Below are positions 31,888 to 43,403 of a stretch of DNA of 64,000 bases, piece by piece. The position numbers and the translations under genes were made by a program. The number at the start of each line of letters is the position of its first letter. Within the stretch, counting starts at the first letter, position 1. The stretch is from contig NC_064655.1 in the NCBI RefSeq assembly GCF_001723175.1, forward strand, positions 2,542,001-2,606,000, in the 5' to 3' direction. A model generated the notes under the pieces. The model saw only the letters and a list, made by a program, of their open reading frames with translations, had not been told where the DNA came from and did no database searches. This stretch comes from Penicillium oxalicum. Taxonomy: Eukaryota > Ascomycota > Eurotiomycetes > Eurotiales > Aspergillaceae.

Positions 31888-33850
31888 TGTTACTCCGCAA
31901 TCAATCCACAAATACTCCGTGCTAAAAGGCGAAGCCTCAATAACGGCTCTACGCCAAGAAACCCTACGCCTCGGACAAACCCTCGAGGTTAGGGGATAGA
32001 ATTACAAGAAACCGCTCTATAAAAAGAACGTATTAATAAATGGAATTGATGGAAAGGATGATGAAAAGACTAAGATCGGTAGGCTACTAAGCGGGGTTTA
32101 CTTCCCGGTGTTACCGCCCTTGTTAGTTAGCGGTTACTGTCCTATAATCCTACCGAATATATACGAATATATAAAATAAACGTAAAACCGCTCTGCTATT
32201 ATAGTAGGGTCCGAGCCCGCCGTAGTTTAGCTAGAATAATAAACTCCTTTAGTAACGCTAACTACTCTATACCCTTTTTATAGCCTATTATCGCTCTTTC
32301 TGACTATCTTACTTATATCTCCTTATACTATACTATTTACGCTAGCTAGCCTTATTTAGAAGTCTTTGTCTTCCTATTCTAGATCTAATAGACTGGGTTT
32401 ATTTAGTTATATTCTGCTAGATAAGCCTAATCTTTATCCTTATATAATAGAAGTTAGACCGAAATTATCTAGTAGCGTAGATAAGTCGGATTTACCCTAT
32501 CGATCTTAGCCTAGAGAGTTCTATAGCTTTCTATAGTTTTTCTCTGCTATCTCTCTATCTATACTCTTTCTTTAGTTATTACCTAAATTTAAATTATTTC
32601 TTTTCTTAGTTCTATAATTTACTTAATAAATTTATATTTAGTCTTTAGGCCCTTACGCCTAATATTTTCGTAATTCTTCTAACTATTAGTACTTTACTAG
32701 AACATTATTAACTAAGGCCGCTTTAGATATTTCTTCTAGATCGCCCTAATACTTTAGGGCGAAGTTACCTATCTTAGTTCTCTTATTAGATATTAATTTC
32801 GGATAGCGTTATTAAATATATTCTCCGCTAGTAACTATATTTAGCTTATTTATAAAGGCTATAGTCTTTATATAGTCTCTGTAATTTAAAATATAGGTAT
32901 TAATATCGAATAAGGGAACTTCTTCGTCTTCTTTCTTCTTTATTTATTAGAGTAACAGAAAGTATCTCTTATAAATTTATTCCTAGCTATCGAAATAATC
33001 CTTAAACTATTTCCTAATAGCTAGAGTAAACCTAATTAACGTAGTAATATTATTATCTAATAACTTAGTAGCTTATCTCTCCTCCTTCGTTAATTTCTAA
33101 AGGTCTTATAGGAGATCGTCTTCTTATCTATCTTTTATACGAGTATATTTTAGCTGTAAATTTATAAGGTTAATAAGTTAGTTAATAAGATTAGTATTAC
33201 TCTTATCTTCCTAGCTAGATTAGCTAGCCTTACTTAATAATTTAACTTAGTAGCCCTTAGCTATTAATAAGTAGTCGCTAATATTAAGGTTATTATTAGC
33301 TCTGTCCGCCCCCTATAACTCTTCCTATAGGATATTTTCTAAGTCTATTTATTATACTTCTTCGAATAGCTTATTATACTACTCGTTATAGATATCGACG
33401 TTTATCTATCTCTTATTAATTAGCTCTAGAAGTTATCGGTAACTTAGGTAATCTACAGAAATAATAGGTAATCGATTATTATATCTCTAAAGAGATTAAC
33501 TTAAATTATTAATAATCTCTCTATTCTACGCTACTATCTACTTATTCCGCCTACTCTTTTCTCTACTATAATCCTTTATCGTAATAGTTAGGCTAGTTAG
33601 TTACTTTTATCTTCTAATAACTAGTTAGGTAAATCGTAAGCTAGATAATCTAACTAATATTAAAGTCTAAGAAGAGTTAAAGAAGGTAAGTTAGGGATAG
33701 GCTACTCCGCTTAATAAATAATTACCCTGTAAATACTCTCTTATCTCCTTAGATAAATAGTAAATAATAAGAAGGTAATTATAAATAATTAACTAAGGCT
33801 ATAATTTAAATCGTAATATCTGCCTACTTCGCTCTCTACGACTCTCTTAA
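31888..33850. repeat. A+T-rich block with RIP signature (decayed repeat)
   Basis: From about 32100 the sequence is dominated by TA, CT and AG steps, and CA and TG dinucleotides are almost absent on both strands while CG persists, as expected after RIP changed CpA to TpA. No long open frame survives. At the left edge (31921-32160) a frame reads LKGEASITALRQETLRLGQT, meets TAG at 31996, then continues NYKKPLYKKNVLINGIDGKD; this looks like a remnant of a coding repeat I cannot name. Confidence 0.7.
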
Positions 33851-33920
33851 CTAGGCCTTGCAATTACTCGCGAGTTCGAGTCAGAAAGTCCGGCTCGCCG
33901 CGAGTAATTGCAAGGTCTAG
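33851..33920. repeat. 22-bp inverted repeat at the right edge of the RIP block
   Basis: Left arm 33851-33872 (CTAGGCCTTGCAATTACTCG and two more bases) and right arm 33899-33920 are complementary with a single mismatch, around a 26-base spacer. It may be the end-to-end junction of transposon termini or a hairpin. No partner copy of the arm is visible at the left side of the RIP block. Confidence 0.6.
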
Positions 33921-34465
33921 TAGAAGTACAAGAGTAGAAAAACTTGTTGTGCTTTCAGAGAAACTGACTACCTATTGTTTAAATATAGATAGATTGATAG
34001 CTTAATACTATAATTCTAAATCAGTCTCTACATTTCAAGAATAGAATGATTTTGTTGTATAATCTATCTAGAATCACTAGATAAAAGAATCTAGATAGCT
34101 CTCTTCTAAGAGGATTAGACTATTTAGAGTCTTTCCAGTAATTAAATACTAAGTCTACTGCCGCATACTCTCTGAGAAGCATTGTTATGCATAGAATATC
34201 TCTTCTAGAGAAAAAGGCATGATAATTCTAACTATAATTGAATCTGTACCTCTGGACGAAAGGATCGAAGCTGAAGAGGAAAGACAAGAAGTAAAGCTCG
34301 GTCTGAAGGATAGGCTAAAGTATATAGCAAGCAAACATCTCATATACTAAAAGAGATATTCTAGAGCTAACCCCGCATAATGAAGTTATCCCCAAGCCCG
34401 AAAGTCATAGCCGTCGCGGTTGATTGCAGTCAAAAGCATCACGGCATCAACGTCCTTTTTCCAGT
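33921..34465. other. Moderately A+T-rich spacer, no gene supported
   Basis: Less RIP-like than the block to its left (CA and TG are present). Short open frames only. Nothing recognised. Confidence 0.4.
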
Positions 34466-35368
34466 CTAGCCTCTCTTCTTAGCCTGGATCTTTTCAGCGT
34501 CTTCGATCGAATCCCAAACACGCTCTGCCAAGTCATGCAACAACATTTCAGCTGTTAGCACGAAATCGCCTTCGCCTTCGCCTGGTTCATCCAACAGGAG
34601 AGTATGGAATGGTATGGTTAGGCCCTCCCCTTCAATCGTAGGATCAGAGTTATCTCGCCCCCTCTTGAAGAGAACTCCCTGGGCGACCTGAGGTGGCGGA
34701 AGACTATCAATGTATCTTTTGACGACGTGGCGGCCACATAATGTGACATAGTCAAGGTGTGTGGAAGGCTCGAATGCCGGGATCCAGGATTTGATTTCAA
34801 TGCAGCCTGATCTTCTTTTGATGTCGACTGTGACCCCCATTCTCACTTCGCCTTTTGATTAATTGATCCACCAAGCGATATCTTTCTCCAGCTTTGCAGT
34901 TGTCTCTGAAAAGCCGACTTCTAATGCCACTGTTGGAAATTCCCTCGCTTCGCGGGCTGGCTTCCATGATCGATCTGCCTGCTTGCTTCGGCTAGGAGTA
35001 TCGATTCGAGTCGCTCCGCAGGCCGCAATCCGTCGATAGACTTGCATCTTCCTGGAAATTGTCACGATCATTGCCTCGAAACTAGCAGCCGCCTCTTCGT
35101 GCGGTTGACTAGGCATTCTGATTATAAGAATCCGAAGTATCGGCGAATAATCACAGCGCTTTGGTAAATCGTCGCATTCGGCGAACATCTCTGGCGGGAA
35201 ATGTTTCAAGACGATGAAGCGATCCTCGACCGAATACGGAGAAAGGAGGCTGTCCATAACACACTCTCGATCATAGTGGTAGACGGGCGTTTCGGGAGGA
35301 AGGTGCTCGAGAAACGGATTTGCACCTTCCTCCGACACAACACCCTCGCTTTGATAGACGTATGGCAT
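34466..35368 (-). pseudogene. Decayed PD-(D/E)XK-nuclease-like hypothetical gene with in-frame TAA
   Basis: A frame beginning at 35368 (MPYVYQSEG) runs to AWWIN at 34862, meets TAA at 34859-34861, and continues in the same frame as SKGEVRMGVTVDIKRRSG to 34466. Together they would be about 300 residues. The segment PTVALEVGFSET followed by KDIAWWIN and the strand VTVDIKR...IEIKSW resembles a family of fungal hypothetical proteins with a restriction-endonuclease-like core (E-x-G...), often expanded near repeats; this is recognition by eye. A CAA to TAA change at the stop would match RIP. The two halves could alternatively be a shortened but expressed protein. Confidence 0.55.
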
Positions 35369-35799
35369 TTCAGTGAGAGGTGTAGCGTCCCTTTTCGTCT
35401 GACTATGAGCTAGCTAAGTAGTTGGTTGTTGAGTGCAGAACGGATAGATGATCTTATATCCTAGGTAGAGAGATATTGTCCGGCTTGTTCCTGAATAGAT
35501 GTGTTTTGATGATGTCATATATAATACACCAGTAAATTAACACCACTATAGTCGAACCTGTTACCACGGGAACTCTGCTAGTAGTATTAATGATTCACCC
35601 AAGACAATTCAGCAGAGAGAATGGACCAAAGATAGCATATCAAATAGAAACAATTGATTCGTGACTGCCTACAGAACTTCCGGTTCTTGAGATAATAGCA
35701 CTGTAACCATAAGCAAAAAGTAGAACTGCGGTCGACAGCAAAGGGAAAAGAGAAGAACTAGGCACTCCCTCAAGAACTCTCCCTACGACAGTAGAGTTT

Positions 35800-36500
35800 C
35801 CCCTGGCCTCGTCGCCTCCCTATCATTTTGCTTCTTCAGCACATTCTTGACCTCTCGAATACACTGTTGCAGCTACTGGTTCTCCCGTTTAATAGGTTCA
35901 GTTCCAACTTTTGGAGCAGCGCCTCCTCGTACTGAGAGGTAGGATTCCTTAATAATCCTAGATAAGTATAGGAAACTGACTTACATTGGAGTATATGGAC
36001 GGGGTTCTATGAAAGGTGCACTAGTCGCTAAAAGGATACTATTGGTGAAAAAGCTCCCTCGGCTTCCTCCATAGTTTTGCCGAAACTTTGCCAAGCCATC
36101 TGCAGGACCTCATTCCGCTTCTGAAATGTCTTTTTCTGTAATATGAAGCCCATCAGCAGAATCGTCGATGACCGATGTAGAGGCTATTGATGCTACGGAA
36201 GCTGTCTGCTGGCGAAGCGGAGAAGCCTCTAAGTCGCTCAACTTCTAGATAAGAGTATTGATATTCGAGTAATCGTCGTAGAGCCGATGGCATCAGCTTG
36301 GAGTTTCTGCTACTAGGATTAGTGAAGCGAATAGCACGTTAAATAGCATAATGTATATTCTCGCGAGGTTATCTATACTGCATCGTTTCGAAAATATTGC
36401 TTTCTCTTCCATCTTGATCCGGTAGTCCACATCCTTTGCGGTAGAATGTTAGGTGTCATCATGGTCCCCGACCTTCTTGTTTAGATCCGGGACGCGTTCT
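35800..36500 (-). pseudogene. Probable decayed gene remnant (coiled-coil-like)
   Basis: Reading the minus strand, fragments in protein-like style are interrupted by stops and frame changes: DLNKKVGDHDD and KDVDYRIKMEEKAIF near 36480-36390, DDYSNINTLI then TAG then KLSDLEASPLRQQTASVAS near 36280-36200, and EPIKRENQ then TAG then LQQCIREVKNVLKKQND near 35905-35830. Both TAG codons fall where CAG (Gln) would fit. The last part looks like a coiled coil of the kind that follows a DNA-binding or repeat-encoded domain. The family is not recognised. Confidence 0.3.
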
Positions 36501-37447
36501 CGTAATTAATTTCGCTCAATGAGGTCATCACAGTTACCAAATTAGGGTTACGAACGTTTTGATAAAAGCCGATAACACCGACGATAGCGATAGTAATCCG
36601 CACCGGCTGGGCGGCGTTGACCTGACGTCAGTATAACTAGAGGGTGATACAGGGCGCGGGCGACCAAGCAGCAGCTCACCATTCAAAATGACGGGTGGAA
36701 AGATTCTGGAGAAAAGGCAAGTCAAGCTTTGGCCTTTACAAAGTGGCCGATCGTTTTTCGTTTTTTTGTCTGCGGCAATCAATAGCGCACTGCTGCCAAG
36801 AGAATATGGGTGTGCCTTGACTAGTTCGAAGTCTGGAGACTTAAATCCGCTCGCCCCTGGTATTATGAGTAAACAAGTATTAGCTGATGGATGGGTATAG
36901 CCAGGCCTGGGATTCGGATCTAAGGTCCGCTGTTGTACAGGGTTTGGCCAATTAAGCTCAACGCTGATCGTCCCTGAAGATCATTGAGTGCGGCTCTCTC
37001 GTCTACTTGCAGTACCACGCATCGCCACAACTGCCACTACTGCCACTACCGTGCTGCACTCTTATTCTTAGTTTTCGATGCCACCACTACCCACACGGCT
37101 TTCCTGCTTCGAGCATGACTAGCACGATTTTCAATTCCCGCACGATCCTCGCAATCTGTGAAAATGGCTGTCATACTACTTGGGTACCGTACAGGATCAG
37201 CATTGGATCCTTCCACATGTCATTCGTCGAGGATCCACCGTATTGCGCTCGTCCCGCGGTTATCGTCGGGCGGGGCGATAAGCCCTGCAGGAAAATCCTA
37301 ATCCGATCCAAATCCGATCCTAATCCGATCAGCCCATGGCGAAATCTTTTTGCTTTCTTACGACAACACCCAATATCTGAATCTTTCCCTTCTCCTGTAC
37401 ACCCACGCCTTGCACAATACATCTCCGGGTGCTCCTCTTTCACATCC
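36501..37447. other. Spacer and promoter of cystathionine beta-synthase gene
   Basis: No coding gene. Contains the CBS promoter with a three-fold short repeat at 37299-37331 and a pyrimidine/CA-rich leader. Confidence 0.5.
37299..37331. repeat. Three tandem AATCCGATC units in the CBS promoter
   Basis: AATCCGATC occurs at 37300, 37311 and 37322, exactly 11 bp apart, about one helical turn. It lies 117-149 bp upstream of the CBS start, so it may be a triple factor-binding site. The core resembles the half site CGAT/ATCG rather than a methionine-regulator (MetR) site. Confidence 0.5.
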
Positions 37448-39245
37448 ATGGCTTCAACCACCAAGCCCGTCATCCCGCCTGTGGCGCTGGATACCATCAC
37501 CCAGCACATTGGCAACACTCCCCTCGTGCGCCTGAACCGCCTGCCTAGCAGCTTGGGAATTGACGCTACCGTGTACGCCAAGTTGGAATATTTCAATGCT
37601 GGAGGCAGTGTCAAGGACCGTATTGCGCTCCGCATGATTGAAGAAGCCGAGCGCGAGGGTCGCATTAAGCCCGGTGATACCCTCATCGAGCCCACCAGTG
37701 GCAACACGTTCGTATTCCCGTCTTGACATGCCCGTCGAGGACTGCACCTGCAATGCTGACATGTCTTCACCTACAGTGGTATTGGTCTGGCGCTGGTCGG
37801 TGCTGTGAAGGGTATGCTGAGTTACTCCCTCCATGGTCGGGGTGTTGAAACCCCGACCTGGCAGCCTCGCTTCCCTTGTCTTCCTTGTGGCTAATCTTTG
37901 GTTCTCGTGACAGGCTACAAGACCATCATCACTCTTCCAGAGAAGATGTCCGCCGAGAAGGTCTCTGTGCTTCGTGCTCTTAACGCAACCATTATTCGGA
38001 CCCCCAACGAGGCGGCCTGGGACTCCCCCGAGTCTCACATCGGTGTCGCTCGACGCCTGGAAAAGGAATTGCCCAATGCCCACATTCTTGATCAGTACGG
38101 CAACGTGAACAACCCCCGAGCTCACGAATTCGGCACCGCCGAGGAGATTTGGGCCCAGACCAACGGTCGCATCAACGCCGTCGTGGCTGGCGCCGGTACC
38201 GGTGGTACCATCACCGGTATCGCCCGCGGCCTCAAGAAGCACAACCCCAACATTGAAGTGATCGCCGCCGATCCTCACGGTTCCATTCTGGCTCTGCCCA
38301 CTTCGCTCAACGACCCCCATGTCAACGAGCCCTACAAGGTTGAGGGTATCGGTTACGACTTCATTCCAGACGTGCTCGACCAAAAGATTGTTGATCGCTG
38401 GTACAAGACAGCCGACAAGGAGTCTTTCATGTACTCTCGTCGCCTGATTGCCGAGGAAGGTCTCTTGGTCGGTGGCAGCTGTGGTAGTGCCATGGCTGCT
38501 CTGGTCCACGCCAACAATGAACGCAAGTTCTCCAAGGATGATGTGGTTGTTGTTGTGCTCCCTGACAGCATTCGCAGCTATCTCTCCAAGGTTCGTAATT
38601 CCGGGGCGCTACGGACCCCCTTAAAGAATCTGTCTGCGCAAAGATCACTGACCGTTGCTGCAGTTTGCTGATGACGACTGGCTCGCTGCCAATGACCTCC
38701 TGCCCACCCCCACCGAGCCCATCCCTGAGAAAGCCCCGGCTGCCGCGGATCCCTTGGCGGGTGCAAAGGTCAGCGATCTCCGCCTGAAGCCCATCACCAC
38801 CGTCACCTCTACCTTCACCTGCGAGGCTGCAAATGAAATCATGCGTGACAAGGGCTTCGACCAGCTGCCGGTGCTTGCTCCCTCCGGTCGCCGACTCGTG
38901 GGTCTGGTCACCCTGGGTAATGTTCTCAGCCGTCTCACCCACGGCCGTGCCACGGGCAAGACCCCTGTCTCCGAGGTCATGTTTGATTTCTCCAAGATCC
39001 CCGAGGTTGTCACCGACTCTCGCGCGCTTGGTCGCTCAAACGGCCACGGAAGCCGCCGCCAGTTTATGGAGATCACCATGGACACTCCTCTCAGTGTGTT
39101 GAACCGCTTCTTCGAGTGGAACAGTGCTGCAATCGTCACCGAGAAGGGCGAGGGTGGCGCGCTCAAGCCCCTGGCCGTTGTGACCAAGATCGACCTGCTT
39201 ACCTGGATGCTGCACCACGGCAAGAAGCACACCACCGACGCATAA
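37448..39245 (+). CDS. CYS4: Cystathionine beta-synthase
   Basis: Exons 37448-37707, 37777-37811, 37914-38590 and 38664-39245; 517 aa. PLP-dependent fold type II enzyme joining homocysteine and serine to cystathionine in transsulfuration. Landmarks: [10 protein letters not shown], the PLP Lys in [23 protein letters not shown] (split by intron 1), [20 protein letters not shown], and [12 protein letters not shown]-terminal CBS-domain pair (about residues 360-515) starts with [12 protein letters not shown] and includes FDQLPVL and SRLTHG. It lacks the N-terminal haem-binding region of animal CBS, as is usual in fungi. The start MASTTKP is preferred over in-frame upstream codons. Confidence 0.93.
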
Positions 39246-39943
39246 ACATGAAATGACCCTGACGACCGAATGATTTCCATACGGGCTGTTGTAGCTCATT
39301 TGTATTCCCTTTCACCTGCATATCGCGATATACCATGTATATCGTGGATGGAGTTCTTTTTCAACATCCTTGGGCTGTGTTCATTCAATTTCTTGATTAC
39401 TTATTTTGTTCTTGATTCTCATTATCGTTTCGTTTCGGAGACTCGGTATTCGTACTTTCACCTGTTGAGATAGGCGTTTTCTCATCCCGGGCACTAACGC
39501 GCCCTTAGACGTGATTCAACACAACGTGCGTGGTGGAAATTTGGTTTTGAATAGATTTGGCGTCGCGAGTCACTAGTCCTGTGCGTGATTTCTCTGTAAA
39601 ACGCGTGCATTTAATCTACATCTTTTTCTTTGAGATTTCTGTGCTTTAATCATTCCTCGGAGATTTCTTGTAAAACAGTGGCATGAAGTCAAATCCAATC
39701 GATTTGGATCGAGATCGAATGCAACCTGAGATCCAGGGTTCGAGGTTTCTTGCTCTTTTTTTTTGCCATCCCATGCTGTGCCTCGCTATGTAGCGATGAC
39801 GTACAGTACCACGGCAGGTTCGAGTACTTTGGTTATCGCCGACCTTATCGCATCCACGGCTCTCTCATATACATATGAGCCCAATCCGCTGCTTTGGATG
39901 CTCGATCTTTGGTCAATCATATTCATTGCATATTTCGATAAAA
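39246..39943. other. Intergenic region CBS-SDR
   Basis: 3' flank of CBS and the promoter of the SDR. T-rich, no coding sequence recognised. Confidence 0.5.
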
Positions 39944-41468
39944 ATGTCGGGACTCAGAACATATCGTAACTATTCGTTGTCAGAAACGCCCTCCTTGGAA
40001 GGGCAGGTTGCAGTTGTCACGGTAAGTACCTCGTTAGTATGCTTTTACCTTGTTACTTCCACCTACTTTCCACCTGAGACGACAATCACTCGTGTTGTTT
40101 CGCCCATTTCATTCCTTTAAGGTGATATTTTTCTGCTCAATTACTCATTGATTTCATATCCAGGGTGGCCAAGAAGGTATCGGCAAGGGTAAGCCCAACT
40201 ACAACTGACATGTACAAAATCTGGGTCTTTGTTTCCTGTCTAAGCAAATAAACCACCATTGAAACATCTATCTGATACTCCCTCTGTACCTCGATTGCTT
40301 ATTCCTTATATACAGAGATTACCGCCCAGTTACTGCTCCACGGGATCGACCAGGTCATCATTGTCGCGAGAAATGAGGACAATTTCAAGTCTGCATACGA
40401 TGATTGGCGAGTCAGAAAGGGAACCAATCTGACCGAAGGCGACAACCGAGTCGTTTTTATGAAGTGTGATCTCGGCGATATGAAGAATGTTGCGGCCACC
40501 GCAGAAAGGATTAAGCAAAGAGCAGACCAGATTCACATCTTGATCTGCAATGCAGGTCAGACTACCTCCTATGATGGATCCCCACCTCATTCCATCAAGC
40601 CAGCCCTAACACACGCCCTCTCTCTCTCTCTCCAGGTCTTGGCGTACAACCCATTGAACCACTCAACGACGACGGTATCGACCCCATCTTCGCGGTCAAT
40701 TGCATCGGTCACCAAATGCTCACGACTCTCCTCCTCCCCAACATCAAAAGGGCTACCGCCACGGCTCCCCACGGCGCTCGCATCATCTTCACATCCTCCA
40801 GCATGCACCAATTCTGCAGAACTCTCGACCTGGCCGATCTGACCCGTCCTTCTGGAATCTATCCCCACCTGGCTGACTGTGTCTGGCGCTACGGCCGGTC
40901 GAAGGTAGGAAATACACTGTTTGCCAAGGAGCTGAATCGTCGTCTTCTTCTCGATGCCGCGGAGAATGATGATCCGGCGGCGAGAGATATCTACGTGAAC
41001 TCGTATTTCCCGGGTATCGTGGTCACGCGGCAGTGGCAAGGGTGGAGCGAGCATATGGGTGATTTGGTGGGGAAGGTGATGAGGTTTTTGGCAAGGTTTG
41101 GAGGGCAGAGTGATGAGGATGGTGCGGCGTCGGCGATATATTTGGCGGCGAGTCCAAAGGTGAAAGAGCTGGATTCAAGGGGGTTGTATTATATCCCTAT
41201 TGCAACGGTGGATGAGCCGACGGCCCTGGCACAGGATGAGAAGTTGGCGACTCGGTTATGGGTGAGTATTTCATCTATTTCCTCTTTTTGATGTGGGCGA
41301 TATGCTGGTTTATCCTGCTTGCTTTGAGGTGGTGTGACTCTTTCGATGGGAGAAGAAAAACAAGGCTACTACTTAGCTTAAGGCTACAGGCTAACATCTT
41401 TCTAGGACTGGATCGATGATCGAGTTGCGCAGAAGTTGGGGCCAGACTGGAAGACTGTGCAGTGGTGA
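39944..41468 (+). CDS. Short-chain dehydrogenase/reductase (retinol dehydrogenase-like)
   Basis: Five exons (39944-40021, 40164-40188, 40316-40555, 40636-41261, 41406-41468) give 343 aa. The cofactor motif TGGQEGIGKE is split over exons 1-3, including a 25-base exon. Then come CDLGD (adenine-side Asp), ICNAGLG, the Ser in FTSSSMH, and the catalytic pair in WRYGRSKVGN (Y-x-x-x-K). PG-IV-T region: YFPGIVVTRQW. The C-terminal exon adds DWIDDRVAQKLGPDW. It is the classical/extended type similar to fungal RDH/WW-domain oxidoreductase-like proteins. NADP(H) is likely; the substrate is unknown. Confidence 0.85.
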
Positions 41469-41932
41469 GTCCATGGGTCAGATGAGCTTTCGCATGTGAA
41501 TGCACATTGCATTTGCGCAGTGGAATTATGATTTATGCAAGATTGGAGTCTCGACCAGCTGGTTTGATCAAATGGGTGTACTTAATCGTTCCAAGTCATG
41601 GATGGTCATGCATGAAACTTAGATTTGACTGGCCTCCTTTATGAAGGTGCGAAATGGGCCTCGAAATACGAGAGCAAAGAGGAAGGGGGGGATCTTTTTA
41701 TCGAATTTAGTGACGATCCCCAAGAGAGGCTTTCCAAAGAAGTGACGGTATGAGAAGAGCCGCACTTGGCGGTGCAATATCTAGATACAAGAAAGGGTGG
41801 TCATACTCAAAAACAGAAGTGCTCAGTGCATCAGGATGGACGCATGTAGTCCTGGTCAACGTCATTGCCTCGGGGCATAGGTCCAGAGCAATCGCTGATC
41901 AGCTTCTCTCGAGATCAGTCAGATTTTTTCTC
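41469..41932. other. Convergent 3' region SDR/SRP receptor beta
   Basis: No gene recognised; short open frames only. Confidence 0.5.
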
Positions 41933-42953
41933 TCATAAACACATGCCAATCCATTCTTCCCATCGGCGCACCCCAGAGCCCACCGCCTCCTGTGGATCAC
42001 CCTTCACAGCTCCGCCGGTCACATCAACCTTGATACCCACGTCTTCCATGAGCCTGAACGTGAAGACGCCCTGGGCATCATCGTCGCCCAGAACTTCATC
42101 CTCACCATCATCCACTTCGGCGCTATCCATGCTCGCGTCCAACAGACCCTTGGTCTTGGACTTACGAACCCGGTCAATCTCGGCCTCCAACTTCTCTCGC
42201 ACCGACCCCGGCGGTAGAGCCGTGAAGAGGTCTTGTTTGTTTGCCGCGATTAAAACCGGAATCTCAGCTGCCCGTTTCGTTGATGAGCGGCCCTTGCCCA
42301 GTGACCGCTTTTGAAGCACAAGAAGGACGTCGTGGAGATATGTAGCAGTATCGCGGAGTACCGCCTCATCCACCAGTGCAGCAGTATCGACCATGAAGAT
42401 CACCCCCCGAAGCTTGCTCTTGCTGTCACTCGAGGTGGCCATCGTGTGAAGCTCTGCAATGCCTTGGGATGCGCGAAGCTTGCCATGGCCGGGAGTGTCT
42501 TGCAACCGGTACTTGATTGGGTTGCGCGAGGCCTCCTTCAAAGAAGGATCATTGACGGATCGGTATCGGTTGGACGCGGTTGGAACGCTGGGAGGTAGAG
42601 TGACCGTGATGAGCGTGGAAGTTTGCGACGTGTGTGTACTCGGAGTTGTTGTGGAAGCTAGAGAAGACTTGGCTTCGAGCTACACGAGGGTTAACTGCTG
42701 AACCGCTTCAGAGTCCCATCTGGTGTACTTGAGAACCTACCAAGGTGGTGAAAGCGGTCTTGCCCGCACCACTGGGCCCCAGCAAGAGAAAGTTGCTTGA
42801 CGGCGGCGATGCTGCGGCGCGGTAAAAGAAATAGTGCAGCAGGATGGGCACACCAAAGGCCACAGTCACAGCAATGACAATGGCTGTCAAGTTTCCACTC
42901 AGCAACAGGGTCGCAATGCCCCTGACCGAGTCCCAACCAGCTTGACTGGACAT
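41933..42953 (-). CDS. SRP102: Signal recognition particle receptor subunit beta
   Basis: Exons 42953-42741 and 42679-41933; 319 aa. An N-terminal membrane segment (about residues 20-45, LTAIVIAVTVAFGVPILLHYFFY) is followed by a Ras-like GTPase domain: P-loop LLLGPSGAGKTAF, DTPGHGKLR (switch II), FMVDTAAL, and the NKxD motif AANKQDL. It anchors SRP receptor alpha at the ER membrane and binds GTP constitutively. The insertion between the NKxD motif and the C-terminus is acid-rich (DDGEDEVLGDDDA), as in other ascomycetes. The second exon begins LEAKSSLAS. Intact. Confidence 0.9.
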
Positions 42954-43403
42954 TGTGTAGAGCGAAGTTCGGGTGGGCTGATGATGCGGACGGAGAAAGC
43001 GGCGAGCTGGTCACTCTGGGGGAGTTTCTCAGCTGGGCGATAAGAAGGCCTCGTGTGGGCTTATCGGCCTTGCACCTCATCAGCCCATTCGGCTTCCATC
43101 TCGCCTCTGATCCGTGGCTCGGCTTATCGGTTTATCGATAACTCTATCTGCTTATCTTGATGCTGCACATCATTTGCCTGTTTAGAAGTATGCAGGAATG
43201 AGACATGGCACTCCCTACTTGCCAGTGATGGTGAGGTTACATACCAAAGGCCAAAGGGGCATAGCATTGGCAGGCCCGTTGGGTACTGTTGGTTGCCCCT
43301 TGAGCTTCATGACACAGCTTCGACTCGTCCGCTCGTGTTCTGTCGTTGTTGTTGTGGCTAGCACTGCTTCTTCTTCTTGACACTTGTATCAACGCGCTCC
43401 AAG
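42954..43403. other. Divergent promoter SRP102/KNH1-like
   Basis: 450 bp with no coding frame of note. Confidence 0.5.

Noticed and set aside
33846..33925. tRNA gene (GAGTTCGAGTC resembles a T-arm)
   Set aside because: No acceptor, D or anticodon arms fit; the feature is a simple inverted repeat.
34859..35368. Treating the two halves of the nuclease-like frame as two genes
   Set aside because: Same frame, only one stop between them, and the joined sequence reads as one protein.
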